From Paraburkholderia humisilvae (GTDB lineage: Bacteria; Pseudomonadota; Gammaproteobacteria; Burkholderiales; Burkholderiaceae), in contig NZ_CADIKH010000026.1 of the NCBI RefSeq assembly GCF_902859855.1, positions 42,771 through 106,770 on the forward strand: a stretch of 64,000 nt of DNA. Direction: 5' to 3'. The notes under the pieces were generated by a model. It worked only from the letters and a program-made list of their open reading frames with translations, was not told the DNA's origin and did no database searches. The translations under genes and the position numbers were made by a program. Positions within the stretch are counted from its first letter, which is position 1. Every line of letters begins with the position of its first letter. Below are positions 16,712 through 25,338 of the stretch, one piece after another.

Positions 16712-18253
16712 TCAGTAAGCGCCGGACTTCTTGAAGTCCTTGAGAGCCGCATGCAGCGCAGCTTCGTCGTCCTTCGACAAATCCTTGTTGTCTTCGATGC
16801 GCTTGATCAGATCGGCATGGCTCGCCTTCAGGTATTCGCGCAGGCCACGCTCGAATGGGAGCACGTCCTTCACGTCGAGATCGTCGAGGTAACCGTTGTT
16901 CGCGGCGAACAGCGCCACGGCCAGTTCCCACACCTGCAGCGGCTGGTACTGCGGCTGCTTCAGCAGTTCCGTCACGCGGCGGCCGCGCTCGAGCTGTTTG
17001 CGGGTTGCTTCATCGAGATCCGATGCGAACTGCGCGAACGCGGCTAGTTCACGGTACTGCGCGAGGTCGGTACGGATACCGCCCGACAGCTTCTTCACGA
17101 CCTTCGTCTGCGCCGCACCGCCCACACGCGACACCGACACGCCGGCGTTAATTGCCGGACGGATACCGGCGTTGAACAGGTCGGTTTCAAGAAAGATCTG
17201 ACCGTCGGTAATCGAGATCACGTTGGTCGGAACGAACGCGGTCACGTCACCGGCTTGCGTTTCGATCACAGGCAGCGCGGTCAGCGAACCGCTCTTCCCC
17301 TTCACTTCACCCTTCGTGAACTTCTCGACGTACTCTTCCGACACGCGCGCGGCACGCTCGAGCAGACGCGAGTGCAGATAAAACACGTCACCCGGATACG
17401 CTTCACGGCCCGGCGGACGGCGCAGCAGCAGCGAGATCTGGCGATACGCCCAAGCCTGCTTGGTCAAGTCGTCGTAAATGATCAGCGCGTCCTGACCGCG
17501 GTCGCGGAAGTATTCACCCATCGTGCAGCCTGCGTACGGCGCGAGATACTGCAACGCAGCCGATTCCGAAGCCGACGCGGCGACCACGATCGTGTATTCG
17601 AGCGCGCCCGTTTCTTCGAGCTTGCGCACCACGTTCATGATCGACGAAGCCTTCTGGCCGATCGCGACGTAGATACAGATCAGGTCCTTGCCCTTCTGGT
17701 TGATGATCGTGTCGACGGCCACCGCGGTCTTGCCGCACTGACGGTCGCCGATGATCAGCTCGCGCTGACCGCGGCCGATCGGCACCATCGAGTCGATCGA
17801 CTTCAGACCCGTTTGCACCGGCTGCGACACCGACTTACGCCAGATCACGCCCGGCGCGATCTTTTCGATCGCGTCGGTCATCTTCGCGTTGACCGGGCCC
17901 TTGCCGTCGATCGGGTTGCCCAGCGTATCGACCACACGGCCGATCAGTTCCGGGCCCACCGGTACTTCGAGAATGCGACCCGTCGTCTTGACGATGTCGC
18001 CTTCCGAGATGTGCTCGTACTCACCGAGAATCACGGCGCCGACCGAATCGCGCTCGAGGTTCAGCGCGAGGCCGAACGTGTTGCCCGGAAACTCGAGCAT
18101 TTCGCCCTGCATCACTTCCGACAGGCCGTGGATACGCACGATACCGTCGGTCACGGAGATCACCGTGCCCTGGTTGCGAACGTCTGCGCTCGCTTCAAGG
18201 CCCTGGATCCGGCTCTTGATCAGCTCGCTGATCTCAGAGGGATTGAGTTGCAT
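16712..18253 (-). CDS. atpA: F-type ATP synthase alpha subunit
   Basis: Non-catalytic nucleotide-binding subunit of F1, 513 residues. The N-terminus MQLNPSEISELIKSRIQ is standard. The P-loop reads GDRQCGKT near residue 170, where many homologues have GDRQTGKT; Cys replaces Thr just before the GKT. DALIIYDDLTKQAWAYRQ and LLRRPPGREAYPGDVFYLHS follow. The C-terminal domain is complete. It is 70 bases after atpH in the operon. The P-loop change does not touch the Lys-Thr that bind phosphate, so the subunit is presumably functional. Confidence 0.98.
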   Translation of the reverse strand: MQLNPSEISELIKSRIQGLEASADVRNQGTVISVTDGIVRIHGLSEVMQGEMLEFPGNTFGLALNLERDSVGAVILGEYEHISEGDIVKTTGRILEVPVGPELIGRVVDTLGNPIDGKGPVNAKMTDAIEKIAPGVIWRKSVSQPVQTGLKSIDSMVPIGRGQRELIIGDRQCGKTAVAVDTIINQKGKDLICIYVAIGQKASSIMNVVRKLEETGALEYTIVVAASASESAALQYLAPYAGCTMGEYFRDRGQDALIIYDDLTKQAWAYRQISLLLRRPPGREAYPGDVFYLHSRLLERAARVSEEYVEKFTKGEVKGKSGSLTALPVIETQAGDVTAFVPTNVISITDGQIFLETDLFNAGIRPAINAGVSVSRVGGAAQTKVVKKLSGGIRTDLAQYRELAAFAQFASDLDEATRKQLERGRRVTELLKQPQYQPLQVWELAVALFAANNGYLDDLDVKDVLPFERGLREYLKASHADLIKRIEDNKDLSKDDEAALHAALKDFKKSGAY

Positions 18254-18323
18254 TATTCGCTCCTGATAGTCAATTCTGTTGCGTGCCAGCCGCTATGCGC
18301 GTGCTACGCCGACGTGTGCAAAA

Positions 18324-18863
18324 TCAGGCGGTCAGCGCCGTCTGCATCCTCGCCAGCCGCGCGTGGACCGAGGTATCGAGCACTTCGTCGCCCACTGTCA
18401 CGCGAACGCCGCCGATCAGCGATGCGTCCACCTGAACGGTCGGCTTCAGCTTGCGTTTGAACTTGCGTTCGAGCGCCGCGACGAGTTCATCCAACTGCTG
18501 GCCTTCGAGCGCAAACGCGCTGACGATCAGCGCATCGGCCGCGCCGTCACGGGCGTTCTTCAGCGCTTCGAACTGCGTCGCGATTTCCGGCAGCAACGGC
18601 AGCCGATGGTTGTCGACCAGCATCTGCACGAAGTTCTTCGCCTGTGCATCGTCTTTCAACGGTGACCTCACGGCCGCCAGCACGAGGTCGACGACCTGCG
18701 CGCGGCTCACTTTCGGGCTCGTCGCGATCGACTCCACCTCGGGCAAGCTCGAAACCTGAGCCAGTTCCTGCGTGAGCGTGGACCAGCCGGCGGCGTCACC
18801 CGCTTGCGCGACGGCAAACAGCGCTTCAGCGTACGGACGGGCGATAGTGGCAAGTTCGGCCAT
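18324..18863 (-). CDS. atpH: F-type ATP synthase delta subunit
   Basis: Delta joins the peripheral stalk to the top of the alpha/beta ring. The 179-residue protein begins MAELATIARPYAEALFAVA, the conserved N-terminal helix, and ends with the GGVRVTVGDEVLDTSVHARL segment typical of the OSCP/delta family. It starts two bases after the atpF stop, so the two are closely coupled. Length is as expected. Confidence 0.96.
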   Translation of the reverse strand: MAELATIARPYAEALFAVAQAGDAAGWSTLTQELAQVSSLPEVESIATSPKVSRAQVVDLVLAAVRSPLKDDAQAKNFVQMLVDNHRLPLLPEIATQFEALKNARDGAADALIVSAFALEGQQLDELVAALERKFKRKLKPTVQVDASLIGGVRVTVGDEVLDTSVHARLARMQTALTA

Positions 18864-18865
18864 GA

Positions 18866-19336
18866 TCAGAGCTCGGTTTTGAGTTGATTCAGCAGATCGG
18901 CGTGAACCGACTGGTTCACTTCACGCTTCAGGATCTGTTCGGCACCCTTCACCGCGAGCACCGCGACTTCGCCGCGCAGCGCTTCGCGCGCCTTCACGAT
19001 TTGCTGGTCAGCATCGGCCTTCGCCTGAGCAATGATCCGGGCGGCTTCGGCCTGCGCCTGCGCCTTGATTTCATCAGCGACCGCGACCGCGCGCTTCTCA
19101 GCTTCGGCGATCCGGTGCTGGCCATCGGTGCGTGCCTGCGCAAGCTCCTGGTCGACCCGCTTGTGCGCGGCTTCCAGTTCCGCCTTGCCCTTTTCGGCGG
19201 CCGACAGGCCTTCGGCGATTTTCTTTGCGCGCTCGTCGAGGGCGTTGACCAACGGCGGCCACACGAACTTCATCGTGAACCACGCGAGGATCAGGAACAC
19301 GACCATTTGCGCAAACAGAGTTGCGTTGAGATTCAC
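18866..19336 (-). CDS. atpF: F-type ATP synthase subunit b
   Basis: Subunit b forms the peripheral stalk. The 156-residue protein has one N-terminal membrane span (FAQMVVFLILAWFTMKFVW, residues ~8-26) and then a long charged alpha-helical, Ala/Glu/Lys/Gln-rich dimerisation region. It lies between atpE (144 bases upstream) and atpH. Length and layout match E. coli subunit b. Confidence 0.97.
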   Translation of the reverse strand: MNLNATLFAQMVVFLILAWFTMKFVWPPLVNALDERAKKIAEGLSAAEKGKAELEAAHKRVDQELAQARTDGQHRIAEAEKRAVAVADEIKAQAQAEAARIIAQAKADADQQIVKAREALRGEVAVLAVKGAEQILKREVNQSVHADLLNQLKTEL

Positions 19337-19480
19337 GGTGTTTCCTCAAATGTTGCTAGTTCGGACGGGGAAACGGGAAACGGCAAGGCGCTCATCGAAT
19401 CAGTGCTCGATCAGCGCCTGGTGCCCGTTCCGCTTAGCGCCATTCCCTGTTATAGGTCAGGCGCGCAGTTCCGAGGAACC

Positions 19481-19750
19481 TCAGCCTGCCAGCTTCGACA
19501 GCAGCGGGTTCGCGAACGCAAACAGCATGGCCACACCGACGCCGATCAGGAACGCCGCATCGATCAGACCTGCGAGCAGGAACATTTTCGTTTGCAGCGG
19601 GTTCATCAGTTCCGGCTGGCGGGCGCACGCTTCAATGTACTTGCCGCCCATCAGGCCGATACCGATACAGGCGCCGATAGCACCCAGGCCGATGATGATG
19701 CCGATACCGATGGCGGTCAGACCCTGGATGTTGGCGATGAAAGCTTGCAT
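19481..19750 (-). CDS. atpE: F-type ATP synthase subunit c
   Basis: Subunit c builds the rotor ring in the membrane. The 89-residue protein starts MQAFIANIQGLTAIG. Two hydrophobic hairpin helices flank the polar loop ARQPELMN. Helix 2 contains GLIDAAFLIG, in which the Asp is the expected ion-binding carboxylate. I see no Na+-type glutamine/glutamate-threonine signature, so a proton ring is likely. The ATG at 19750 is preferred to an in-frame GTG six bases earlier because GGAG lies five bases before it. Confidence 0.96.
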   Translation of the reverse strand: MQAFIANIQGLTAIGIGIIIGLGAIGACIGIGLMGGKYIEACARQPELMNPLQTKMFLLAGLIDAAFLIGVGVAMLFAFANPLLSKLAG

Positions 19751-19832
19751 GATCACTCCTTTGTGAAAAGTCTTTTTGGAACTGGGATTTAGAAAAATTA
19801 AAGCGATTCTTTTTTAGCCGACAGGACCGGGG

Positions 19833-20684
19833 TTAATGGCTGTCGTGTGCCTGGCCGATGTAAACCAGCGTCAGCATCATGAAAATGAACGCCTGCAGCA
19901 GAACGATCAGGATGTGGAAGATCGACCACACGCTGCCTGCGATCACGTGGCCGATGAAGCCAAGCACCGTCGTGTCCGCGCCGAAATTCCAGATGCTGCC
20001 CAACAGGGCAATCAGCAGGAACAGCAGTTCACCCGCGTACATGTTGCCGAACAGCCGCATGCCGAGCGAAACCGTCTTCGCGACGAACTCGATGATGTTC
20101 AGTGCAAGGTTCGGGATCCACAGCAGCGGATGCGCGCCGAACGGAGCGGACAGCAGCTCGTGCACAAAACCGCCTGCGCCCTTGATCTTGAAGTTGTAGT
20201 AAATCATCAGCACGAACACGCCGAGTGCGATACCGAGCGTGCCGTTCAGATCGGCGGTCGGCACGATGCGATGATGCGGAATGATGTTCGACAGGCCCAG
20301 CCAGCCGATGATGCGGGGCGGCAGGTCGACGGGGATGAAGTCCATCGAGTTCATCAGCGCGACCCAGACGAACACGGTCAGCGCGAGCGGAGCGATGAAC
20401 CTGCGGTTGCCGTGGATCATCGATTTCGATTGGTCTTCGACCATCTCGACCAGCATCTCGACCGCGCACTGGAAGCGACCCGGGACGCCCGGCGTGGCTT
20501 TGCGCGCCGCGAGACGCAATATGAGAATGGTGACGAGGCCACAGACGATCGACCAGAAGAGCGTGTCCAGATTCCAGACATGAATGTCGAAAATCGACGT
20601 CTGATGCGCGGTGGAGAAATTCTGCAAGTGGTGCGCGATGTACTCGGACGGATCCAGAGCGCGCGTTCCTTCGCTAGCTGCCAT
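19833..20684 (-). CDS. atpB: F-type ATP synthase subunit a
   Basis: Subunit a provides the proton half-channels next to the c ring. The 283-residue protein has five or more membrane spans. The essential arginine lies in SLGMRLFGNMYAGE near residue 210, as in the family. The N-terminus MAASEGTRALDPSEYIAHHLQ is polar. The ATG at 20684 was chosen; an in-frame TTG 18 bases earlier is less likely. It lies 154 bases after atpI and 82 bases before atpE. Confidence 0.96.
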   Translation of the reverse strand: MAASEGTRALDPSEYIAHHLQNFSTAHQTSIFDIHVWNLDTLFWSIVCGLVTILILRLAARKATPGVPGRFQCAVEMLVEMVEDQSKSMIHGNRRFIAPLALTVFVWVALMNSMDFIPVDLPPRIIGWLGLSNIIPHHRIVPTADLNGTLGIALGVFVLMIYYNFKIKGAGGFVHELLSAPFGAHPLLWIPNLALNIIEFVAKTVSLGMRLFGNMYAGELLFLLIALLGSIWNFGADTTVLGFIGHVIAGSVWSIFHILIVLLQAFIFMMLTLVYIGQAHDSH

Positions 20685-20837
20685 GTCTTTATTGCCACCC
20701 AAATTGTCGAAAATCGATCGAGGCCGCCCGCCGCCGTTCGCGTCGCAGGCCTGCCCGGCACGGGCCGTCTCGAGCCCGCACGCCTTTTGCCGACGCCGCA
20801 GTCGTGCTACCGCGTCAGCCAGTGTTCTATACCTTCG

Positions 20838-21410
20838 TTACCGCCAGGCCAGTGCAATCCAGTACGTCTTGAGCGCAACCAGGTATGTGACGAGCAGCGG
20901 CACCCACTGCACCCCGTGATACCAGAACGCGATGGCAACGAACATCGCGATCGTCGCCCCCATCTTGAGCGCTTCACCGATCATCCAGCTCATCGCCGTC
21001 TCAGCGCCGCTCAACTTCTTAAGACGTGCCGCGAACAACGCGCTCGGCACCCAGCAAATCGCCCCCCCAAGGAATGCGGACAGCGCAGCATCACCCGGCG
21101 GCTTGTAGAACAGCCACCACAGCAGCGTCGCACCCAGGGACAAAACCATTTGCGCCGCCACCACCTTGTAAGGCGTAACGCGCGATGGACGACTCACGTT
21201 CGGACCGAATAGCTTTTCTGCTTCTGCCCGAGTGAGCGGAACGATGTTGTTGTTATCTTGCTGCTCGGCATCCCACGCATCAGACTGCGCGGCAGGCAAA
21301 CTTCGAGACGAATCTGAATTAGTCTCAGAGACAATAGGCTCGGTACGGTGCTCGTCGTCGCTTTGCTTCGGCGCATGATGCGACGCCGTGCCCGACTTTT
21401 GTACCGCCAT
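20838..21410 (-). CDS. atpI: F-type ATP synthase subunit I with a long polar N-terminus
   Basis: AtpI is a small membrane protein thought to assist c-ring assembly. The C-terminal ~120 residues contain four hydrophobic spans (VVAAQMVLSLGATLLWWLF, LGGAICWVPSALFAA, MIGEALKMGATIAMFVAIAF, VPLLVTYLVALKTYW), as in the family. The first ~70 residues are polar and rich in Ser, Asp, Glu and Gln and are probably disordered; typical AtpI proteins have only about 100-130 residues. It is the first gene of the atp operon, with a good promoter about 80 bases upstream. Confidence 0.9.
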   Translation of the reverse strand: MAVQKSGTASHHAPKQSDDEHRTEPIVSETNSDSSRSLPAAQSDAWDAEQQDNNNIVPLTRAEAEKLFGPNVSRPSRVTPYKVVAAQMVLSLGATLLWWLFYKPPGDAALSAFLGGAICWVPSALFAARLKKLSGAETAMSWMIGEALKMGATIAMFVAIAFWYHGVQWVPLLVTYLVALKTYWIALAWR

Positions 21411-21489
21411 TGCAGTGTCCCGCCAAGTTCTGTTCAGCCCGCGAGCTTACTCACCGCTTACGGGGGTGCCTAGCAAATAAATCCGGGGG

Positions 21490-21518
21490 ATTGTAAGCGA
21501 TAGTTGCAGGCAATTCAA
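21490..21518 (-). promoter_or_regulatory. Predicted sigma-70 promoter of the atp operon
   Basis: On the minus strand -35 TTGAAT (21513-21518) and -10 TACAAT (21490-21495) are exactly 17 bases apart. The expected start lies near 21483, giving a leader of about 70 bases before atpI. Confidence 0.7.
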
Positions 21519-21701
21519 GACTTTAGGGTACTCAATAAATACCCGCCGACCGTCTCCCGTGATACGAAAATCTGTCTCTTTTGCGTCAAACAGGCGTCAA
21601 CTGTAAGCGGCGTGCCGGCATGCCGGGGCCGTTGCGGCTTCGAAGATTTTTCGCTGCCTTTTCAACGCGCGGCAGGCGCTTTTATGCGGTGTGAGTGAGT
21701 G

Positions 21702-22850
21702 TCAGAAATGCAACAGCAGCCACGCGCCGAGCATACCGCTGACGAGCCAGAACGGCACGGAATAAAGGTGGAACAGCGTCAACATGCCGCGCTCGTTCGA
21801 CAGCCGCATCGCAATCAGATTGGCGAGCGAACCAATTGCGATACCGAAGCCGCCGACGCTCACGCCGAACGCCAACGCGCGCCAGTCGCTGGAAAATTCC
21901 GCCAGCATGATCGCGGCGGGAACGTTGCTGATACCCTGCGACAGCACGGCGCCCGCCACATAAGTTCTTAACGGCGTGGCGAGTTGCCATGCGCTCACCG
22001 TCTCGTGCACGTGCGGCAGGGCGGCGACGCTGCGCAGCACGATAAACATCAGCACGAAAATCAGCAGCAACAGCCAGTCGATCTTCAGCACGATCGACGG
22101 ACGCCAGATCAAAAAGCCGAGCGCGACGCCAGCGAGACCGATGCCGGGCCGATGCGCGTCCGCGAGTAGCACAAACGCGACGAACAAAAAAGACGCGATG
22201 CCCATCAGCGGGCGCTCGACCGGATGCGGCTCGACGTCTCGCGACAGATCGAGCGGCGTGGCACGAAAACTCGCGATAGTCAGCAGATACAGCATGACCA
22301 TTAACACCGCGCACAGCGGCGCGAGTGCCCAAACGAAATGGCCGAACGACACACCGCTCGTTTGCCAGAGAAACAGATTCTGGGGATTGCCCAGCGGCGT
22401 CAGAATCGAGCCCGCGTTGACCGCGAGCGCGACGAATACGACGAGGCGCTTCATCGGCAAGGGTGTCAGCTTATGCAGTGACAACGCGAGCGGCACGACG
22501 ACGAACAACGCGACGTCATTGGTCAGCAGCGTCGACAATGCCGCGGCGAGGCCGACCAGCAGACACGCAAGCGCGCGCTCAGTATGAATGTGATGAACCA
22601 CACGATGCGCGGCCCACATCAGGAATCCTGACGATTCCACTGCCTTTGTCAAGATCAGCAAGCCCGTAAGCGTCAATACAGTCTGCCAGTCGACGAGTGC
22701 CGGCAGCGACGTCCATGGTCGCGCGTGAAAGATCTGCAGCAGGATCAGCGCCAGCGCGAGGATCGCCAGCACCGGCTCCTTGATGACGAGTCGCCAGGTT
22801 GCCCGCAGCACTGCGTGCGCGGGCCTGAGCGCGCGTTCCGCGGGCGGCAC
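21702..22850 (-). CDS. ArsB/NhaD-type (ion transporter superfamily) permease
   Basis: A 382-residue polytopic inner-membrane protein with about ten hydrophobic spans. The repeated pattern with LTNDVALFVVVPLALSL near residue 115 and SQGISNVPAAIMLAEFSSDW near residue 318 matches the two re-entrant-loop halves of the arsenite/Na+-H+ (ArsB/NhaD, SLC13) superfamily, in which Asn-Asp or Asn-Val-Pro motifs sit in the pore. The substrate cannot be assigned; I see no arsenic or sodium gene nearby. It lies 11 bases after parB on the same strand, so it may be read from the parAB transcript. Confidence 0.75.
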   Translation of the reverse strand: MPPAERALRPAHAVLRATWRLVIKEPVLAILALALILLQIFHARPWTSLPALVDWQTVLTLTGLLILTKAVESSGFLMWAAHRVVHHIHTERALACLLVGLAAALSTLLTNDVALFVVVPLALSLHKLTPLPMKRLVVFVALAVNAGSILTPLGNPQNLFLWQTSGVSFGHFVWALAPLCAVLMVMLYLLTIASFRATPLDLSRDVEPHPVERPLMGIASFLFVAFVLLADAHRPGIGLAGVALGFLIWRPSIVLKIDWLLLLIFVLMFIVLRSVAALPHVHETVSAWQLATPLRTYVAGAVLSQGISNVPAAIMLAEFSSDWRALAFGVSVGGFGIAIGSLANLIAMRLSNERGMLTLFHLYSVPFWLVSGMLGAWLLLHF

Positions 22851-22861
22851 GATCGCAGCGC

Positions 22862-23749
22862 TTACGCGGTCGCGTTGCCGCGAAGGCGCACGAGAATGCC
22901 TTCCAGCGCGTCGAGGTCGCCGAATTCGACGGTCACCTGGCCGCGACCGCGGCGGCCGAGCTTGATTTTCACCGTGGCAGCGAGCAGATCCGACAGTTCT
23001 TCCTCGAGTCGCCGCGTGTCGCGGCCGCCGTCGTGGTCGACGCGCGTTTTCGGCGCGGGCGCGGCCTTGTTAGTCGCGGTCACGAGCTTCTCGGTTTCGC
23101 GTACCGACATGCCCCGATTGACCACCTGATTCGCGAGCGTAATCTGCGTCGCCGAATCGACCGCGAGCAGCGCGCGCGCGTGGCCCATGTCGAGATCGCC
23201 GGCGAGCAGCATCGTCTGCACCGGCGTCGCGAGATTCAGCAAACGCAGCAGGTTCGATACCGCACTACGCGAGCGACCGACCGATTCGGCCGCCTGTTCA
23301 TGCGTGAAGTGAAATTCGTCGAGCAGACGCTGAATGCCCTGCGCTTCTTCAAGCGGGTTCAGGTCTTCGCGCTGGATGTTCTCGATCAGCGCCATCGCCG
23401 CGGCGGCCTGATCCGGCACATCGCGCACGAGAACCGGCACTTCGTCGAGGCCCGCAAGATGCGCGGCACGAAAGCGGCGCTCGCCCGCAATGATCTCAAA
23501 CTTCTCGCCACCGATCGGGCGCACGAGAATCGGCTGCATCAGGCCCTGCGCACGAATGCTGGCCGCGAGCTCCTGTAAAGCGCCCTCGTCCATTCGCGTA
23601 CGCGGCTGATACTTGCCCGCCTGCATCCGCGACAGCGGCAGCGTATGGGGCGCGCTATCGATCTTCACGGCTTCGGTGATGTCCGCACTTCCGCCAAGCA
23701 GCACGTCGAGTCCTCGGCCAAGCCCCTTCTTTCTTGCCACTGCGTTCAT
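22862..23749 (-). CDS. parB: Chromosome-partitioning protein ParB (parS-binding CTP hydrolase)
   Basis: ParB loads at parS, spreads as a clamp and recruits SMC. The 295-residue protein starts MNAVARKKGLGRGLDVLLGG, the usual N-terminus. The CTP-binding region includes IIAGERRFRAAHLAGL (GERRxRA motif) and ENIQREDLNPLEEAQ. A helix-turn-helix follows (THEQAAESVGRSRSAVSNLLRL cut: TH-EQAAESVGRS). The C-terminal part (TVEFGDLDALEGIL) is the dimerisation domain. The ATG at 23749 has GAGGAAAG upstream and is preferred to a start 45 bases earlier that would overlap parA. It lies 41 bases after parA. Confidence 0.97.
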   Translation of the reverse strand: MNAVARKKGLGRGLDVLLGGSADITEAVKIDSAPHTLPLSRMQAGKYQPRTRMDEGALQELAASIRAQGLMQPILVRPIGGEKFEIIAGERRFRAAHLAGLDEVPVLVRDVPDQAAAAMALIENIQREDLNPLEEAQGIQRLLDEFHFTHEQAAESVGRSRSAVSNLLRLLNLATPVQTMLLAGDLDMGHARALLAVDSATQITLANQVVNRGMSVRETEKLVTATNKAAPAPKTRVDHDGGRDTRRLEEELSDLLAATVKIKLGRRGRGQVTVEFGDLDALEGILVRLRGNATA

Positions 23750-23790
23750 CGTCTTTCCTCGGTCCGCTTTGGATGATTGGCGTTGTGTGG

Positions 23791-24561
23791 TCACAGCGTG
23801 CGCACCCGTTCGATCATTTCCGCGCCGAACTGCACGTACGCCTGCGCACCGCGCGACGCACGGTCGAATACGACGCCCGGCAGGCCGTAACTCGGCGCCT
23901 CCGCCAAACGCACGTTGCGCGGGATCACCACGTCGAACACCTTGTCGCCGAAATGTTCCTTCAATTGGTCGGAGACCTGCTGCTGCAACGTGATGCGCGG
24001 ATCGAACATCACCCGCAGCAGGCCGATCACCTTCAGGTCGCGATTCATATTCGCGTGCACCTGCTTGATCGTGTTGACGAGATCGGACAAGCCTTCAAGC
24101 GCGAAATACTCGCATTGCATCGGGATCACCACGCCGTGCGCCGCGCACAGTCCGTTCAGCGTCAGCAGCGACAACGCCGGCGGACAGTCGATCAACACGA
24201 AGTCGTAGTCCTGCGTGACGTGCTGCAACGCTTCCTTCAATTGACGCTCGCGATTGTGCACACCGACGAGTTCGATTTCGGCGCCGGCCAGTTCGCGATT
24301 CGCCGGCAGCACGTCATAGGAGACCGCCTCGGATTTCACCCTTGCATCGGCAACCGACACGCCATCGCACAACACTTCATAGACGGTGTTCTCACACGCG
24401 GCCTTGTCGACGCCGCTGCCCATCGTCGCATTGCCCTGCGGATCGAGATCGATGAGCAGAACACGTTGTCCCTGCGATGCGAGGCTCGCGGCGAGATTGA
24501 CAGCCGTCGTCGTTTTGCCGACTCCGCCCTTCTGGTTCGCAACGCAGAAGATTTTTGCCAT
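23791..24561 (-). CDS. parA: Chromosome-partitioning ATPase ParA (Soj)
   Basis: ParA is the Walker-type ATPase that moves ParB-parS complexes. The 256-residue protein begins MAKIFCVANQKGGVGKTTTA; the deviant Walker A KGGVGKTT is at residues 11-18. The DLDPQGNATMG (Walker A') and the VLIDCPPALSLLTLN (Walker B) motifs follow. It has no N-terminal extension, so it is the chromosomal Soj type rather than a plasmid ParA. It sits between rsmG and parB in the standard order mnmG-rsmG-parA-parB. Confidence 0.97.
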   Translation of the reverse strand: MAKIFCVANQKGGVGKTTTAVNLAASLASQGQRVLLIDLDPQGNATMGSGVDKAACENTVYEVLCDGVSVADARVKSEAVSYDVLPANRELAGAEIELVGVHNRERQLKEALQHVTQDYDFVLIDCPPALSLLTLNGLCAAHGVVIPMQCEYFALEGLSDLVNTIKQVHANMNRDLKVIGLLRVMFDPRITLQQQVSDQLKEHFGDKVFDVVIPRNVRLAEAPSYGLPGVVFDRASRGAQAYVQFGAEMIERVRTL

Positions 24562-24627
24562 CTTGGATGTGTCCCTTTGCAGCCTGAATGTTTGGTATGG
24601 ATGTGCTTCTGTCGCGCTCGGCCGGCG

Positions 24628-25338
24628 TTATGCCGGCGTCAAGGCCGACGACTGCCCCTCAACCCGCACTTCGACCAGATGCCGTTCAGCATCCAGTGAT
24701 GGCACTTCGAGCCAGATGATCTGCTTCGCTTCAGTGCCGGCCGGCAAACGCGCGATCTCGGCGTCCGGACGCACGCCCTTCATCGCCCAGATCGCTCCGT
24801 TTTCCGCGACCAGATGACGGGCCAGTGTAACGAAATCCGCGAGCTCTGCGAATGCGCGCGACACGATCACGTCGAATTTTTCCGGTACTTCGACACCCGG
24901 GCGCAAGGTTTCGACCCGTCCGGTCACGACCGACAGGTTTGCGAGCGCCAGCTCGGCCTTCGCCTGAGCCTGGAACGCGGTCTTCTTCTGCACGATGTCG
25001 TTAAGCGTGATCCGCCAGTCCGGCAGCGCGATCGCGAGCACGATACCAGGCAAACCGCCGCCCGATCCGACATCAAGCGCCGACGATGCTCCTCGCCCCG
25101 CAAGATGCGGAACGATCGAAAGCGAATCGAGAATATGTTGGATCAGCATCTGCCGCGGGTCGCGGATCGCCGTCAGGTTATAGACGGCGTTCCATTTCGC
25201 GAGTAACGCGACGTAGTCGAGCAGCTTCGTGGATTGCGTATCGGTCAGATCGATGCTCAGTGCGCGGGCGCCTTCGGCCAGCATCGCCGCCAGTGTTTCG
25301 CGGCTGGCAGCGGCTGGACTACCGTGGCGCGCCGTCAT
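24628..25338 (-). CDS. rsmG: 16S rRNA (guanine-527-N7)-methyltransferase RsmG
   Basis: RsmG (GidB) methylates G527 in 16S rRNA using SAM. The 236-residue protein has the SAM-binding motif LDVGSGGGLPGIVLAIA near residue 90 and the conserved VVTGRVETL and VIVSRAFAELADFV segments. Its ATG at 25338 overlaps the mnmG stop by four bases (ATGA), so the two are translationally coupled. Length is slightly above the E. coli protein (207). Confidence 0.96.
   Translation of the reverse strand: MTARHGSPAAASRETLAAMLAEGARALSIDLTDTQSTKLLDYVALLAKWNAVYNLTAIRDPRQMLIQHILDSLSIVPHLAGRGASSALDVGSGGGLPGIVLAIALPDWRITLNDIVQKKTAFQAQAKAELALANLSVVTGRVETLRPGVEVPEKFDVIVSRAFAELADFVTLARHLVAENGAIWAMKGVRPDAEIARLPAGTEAKQIIWLEVPSLDAERHLVEVRVEGQSSALTPA

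Noticed and set aside
17255..18460. Long antisense frame over atpA
   Set aside because: Arg- and His-rich antisense product of atpA codon usage; the real gene lies on the other strand.
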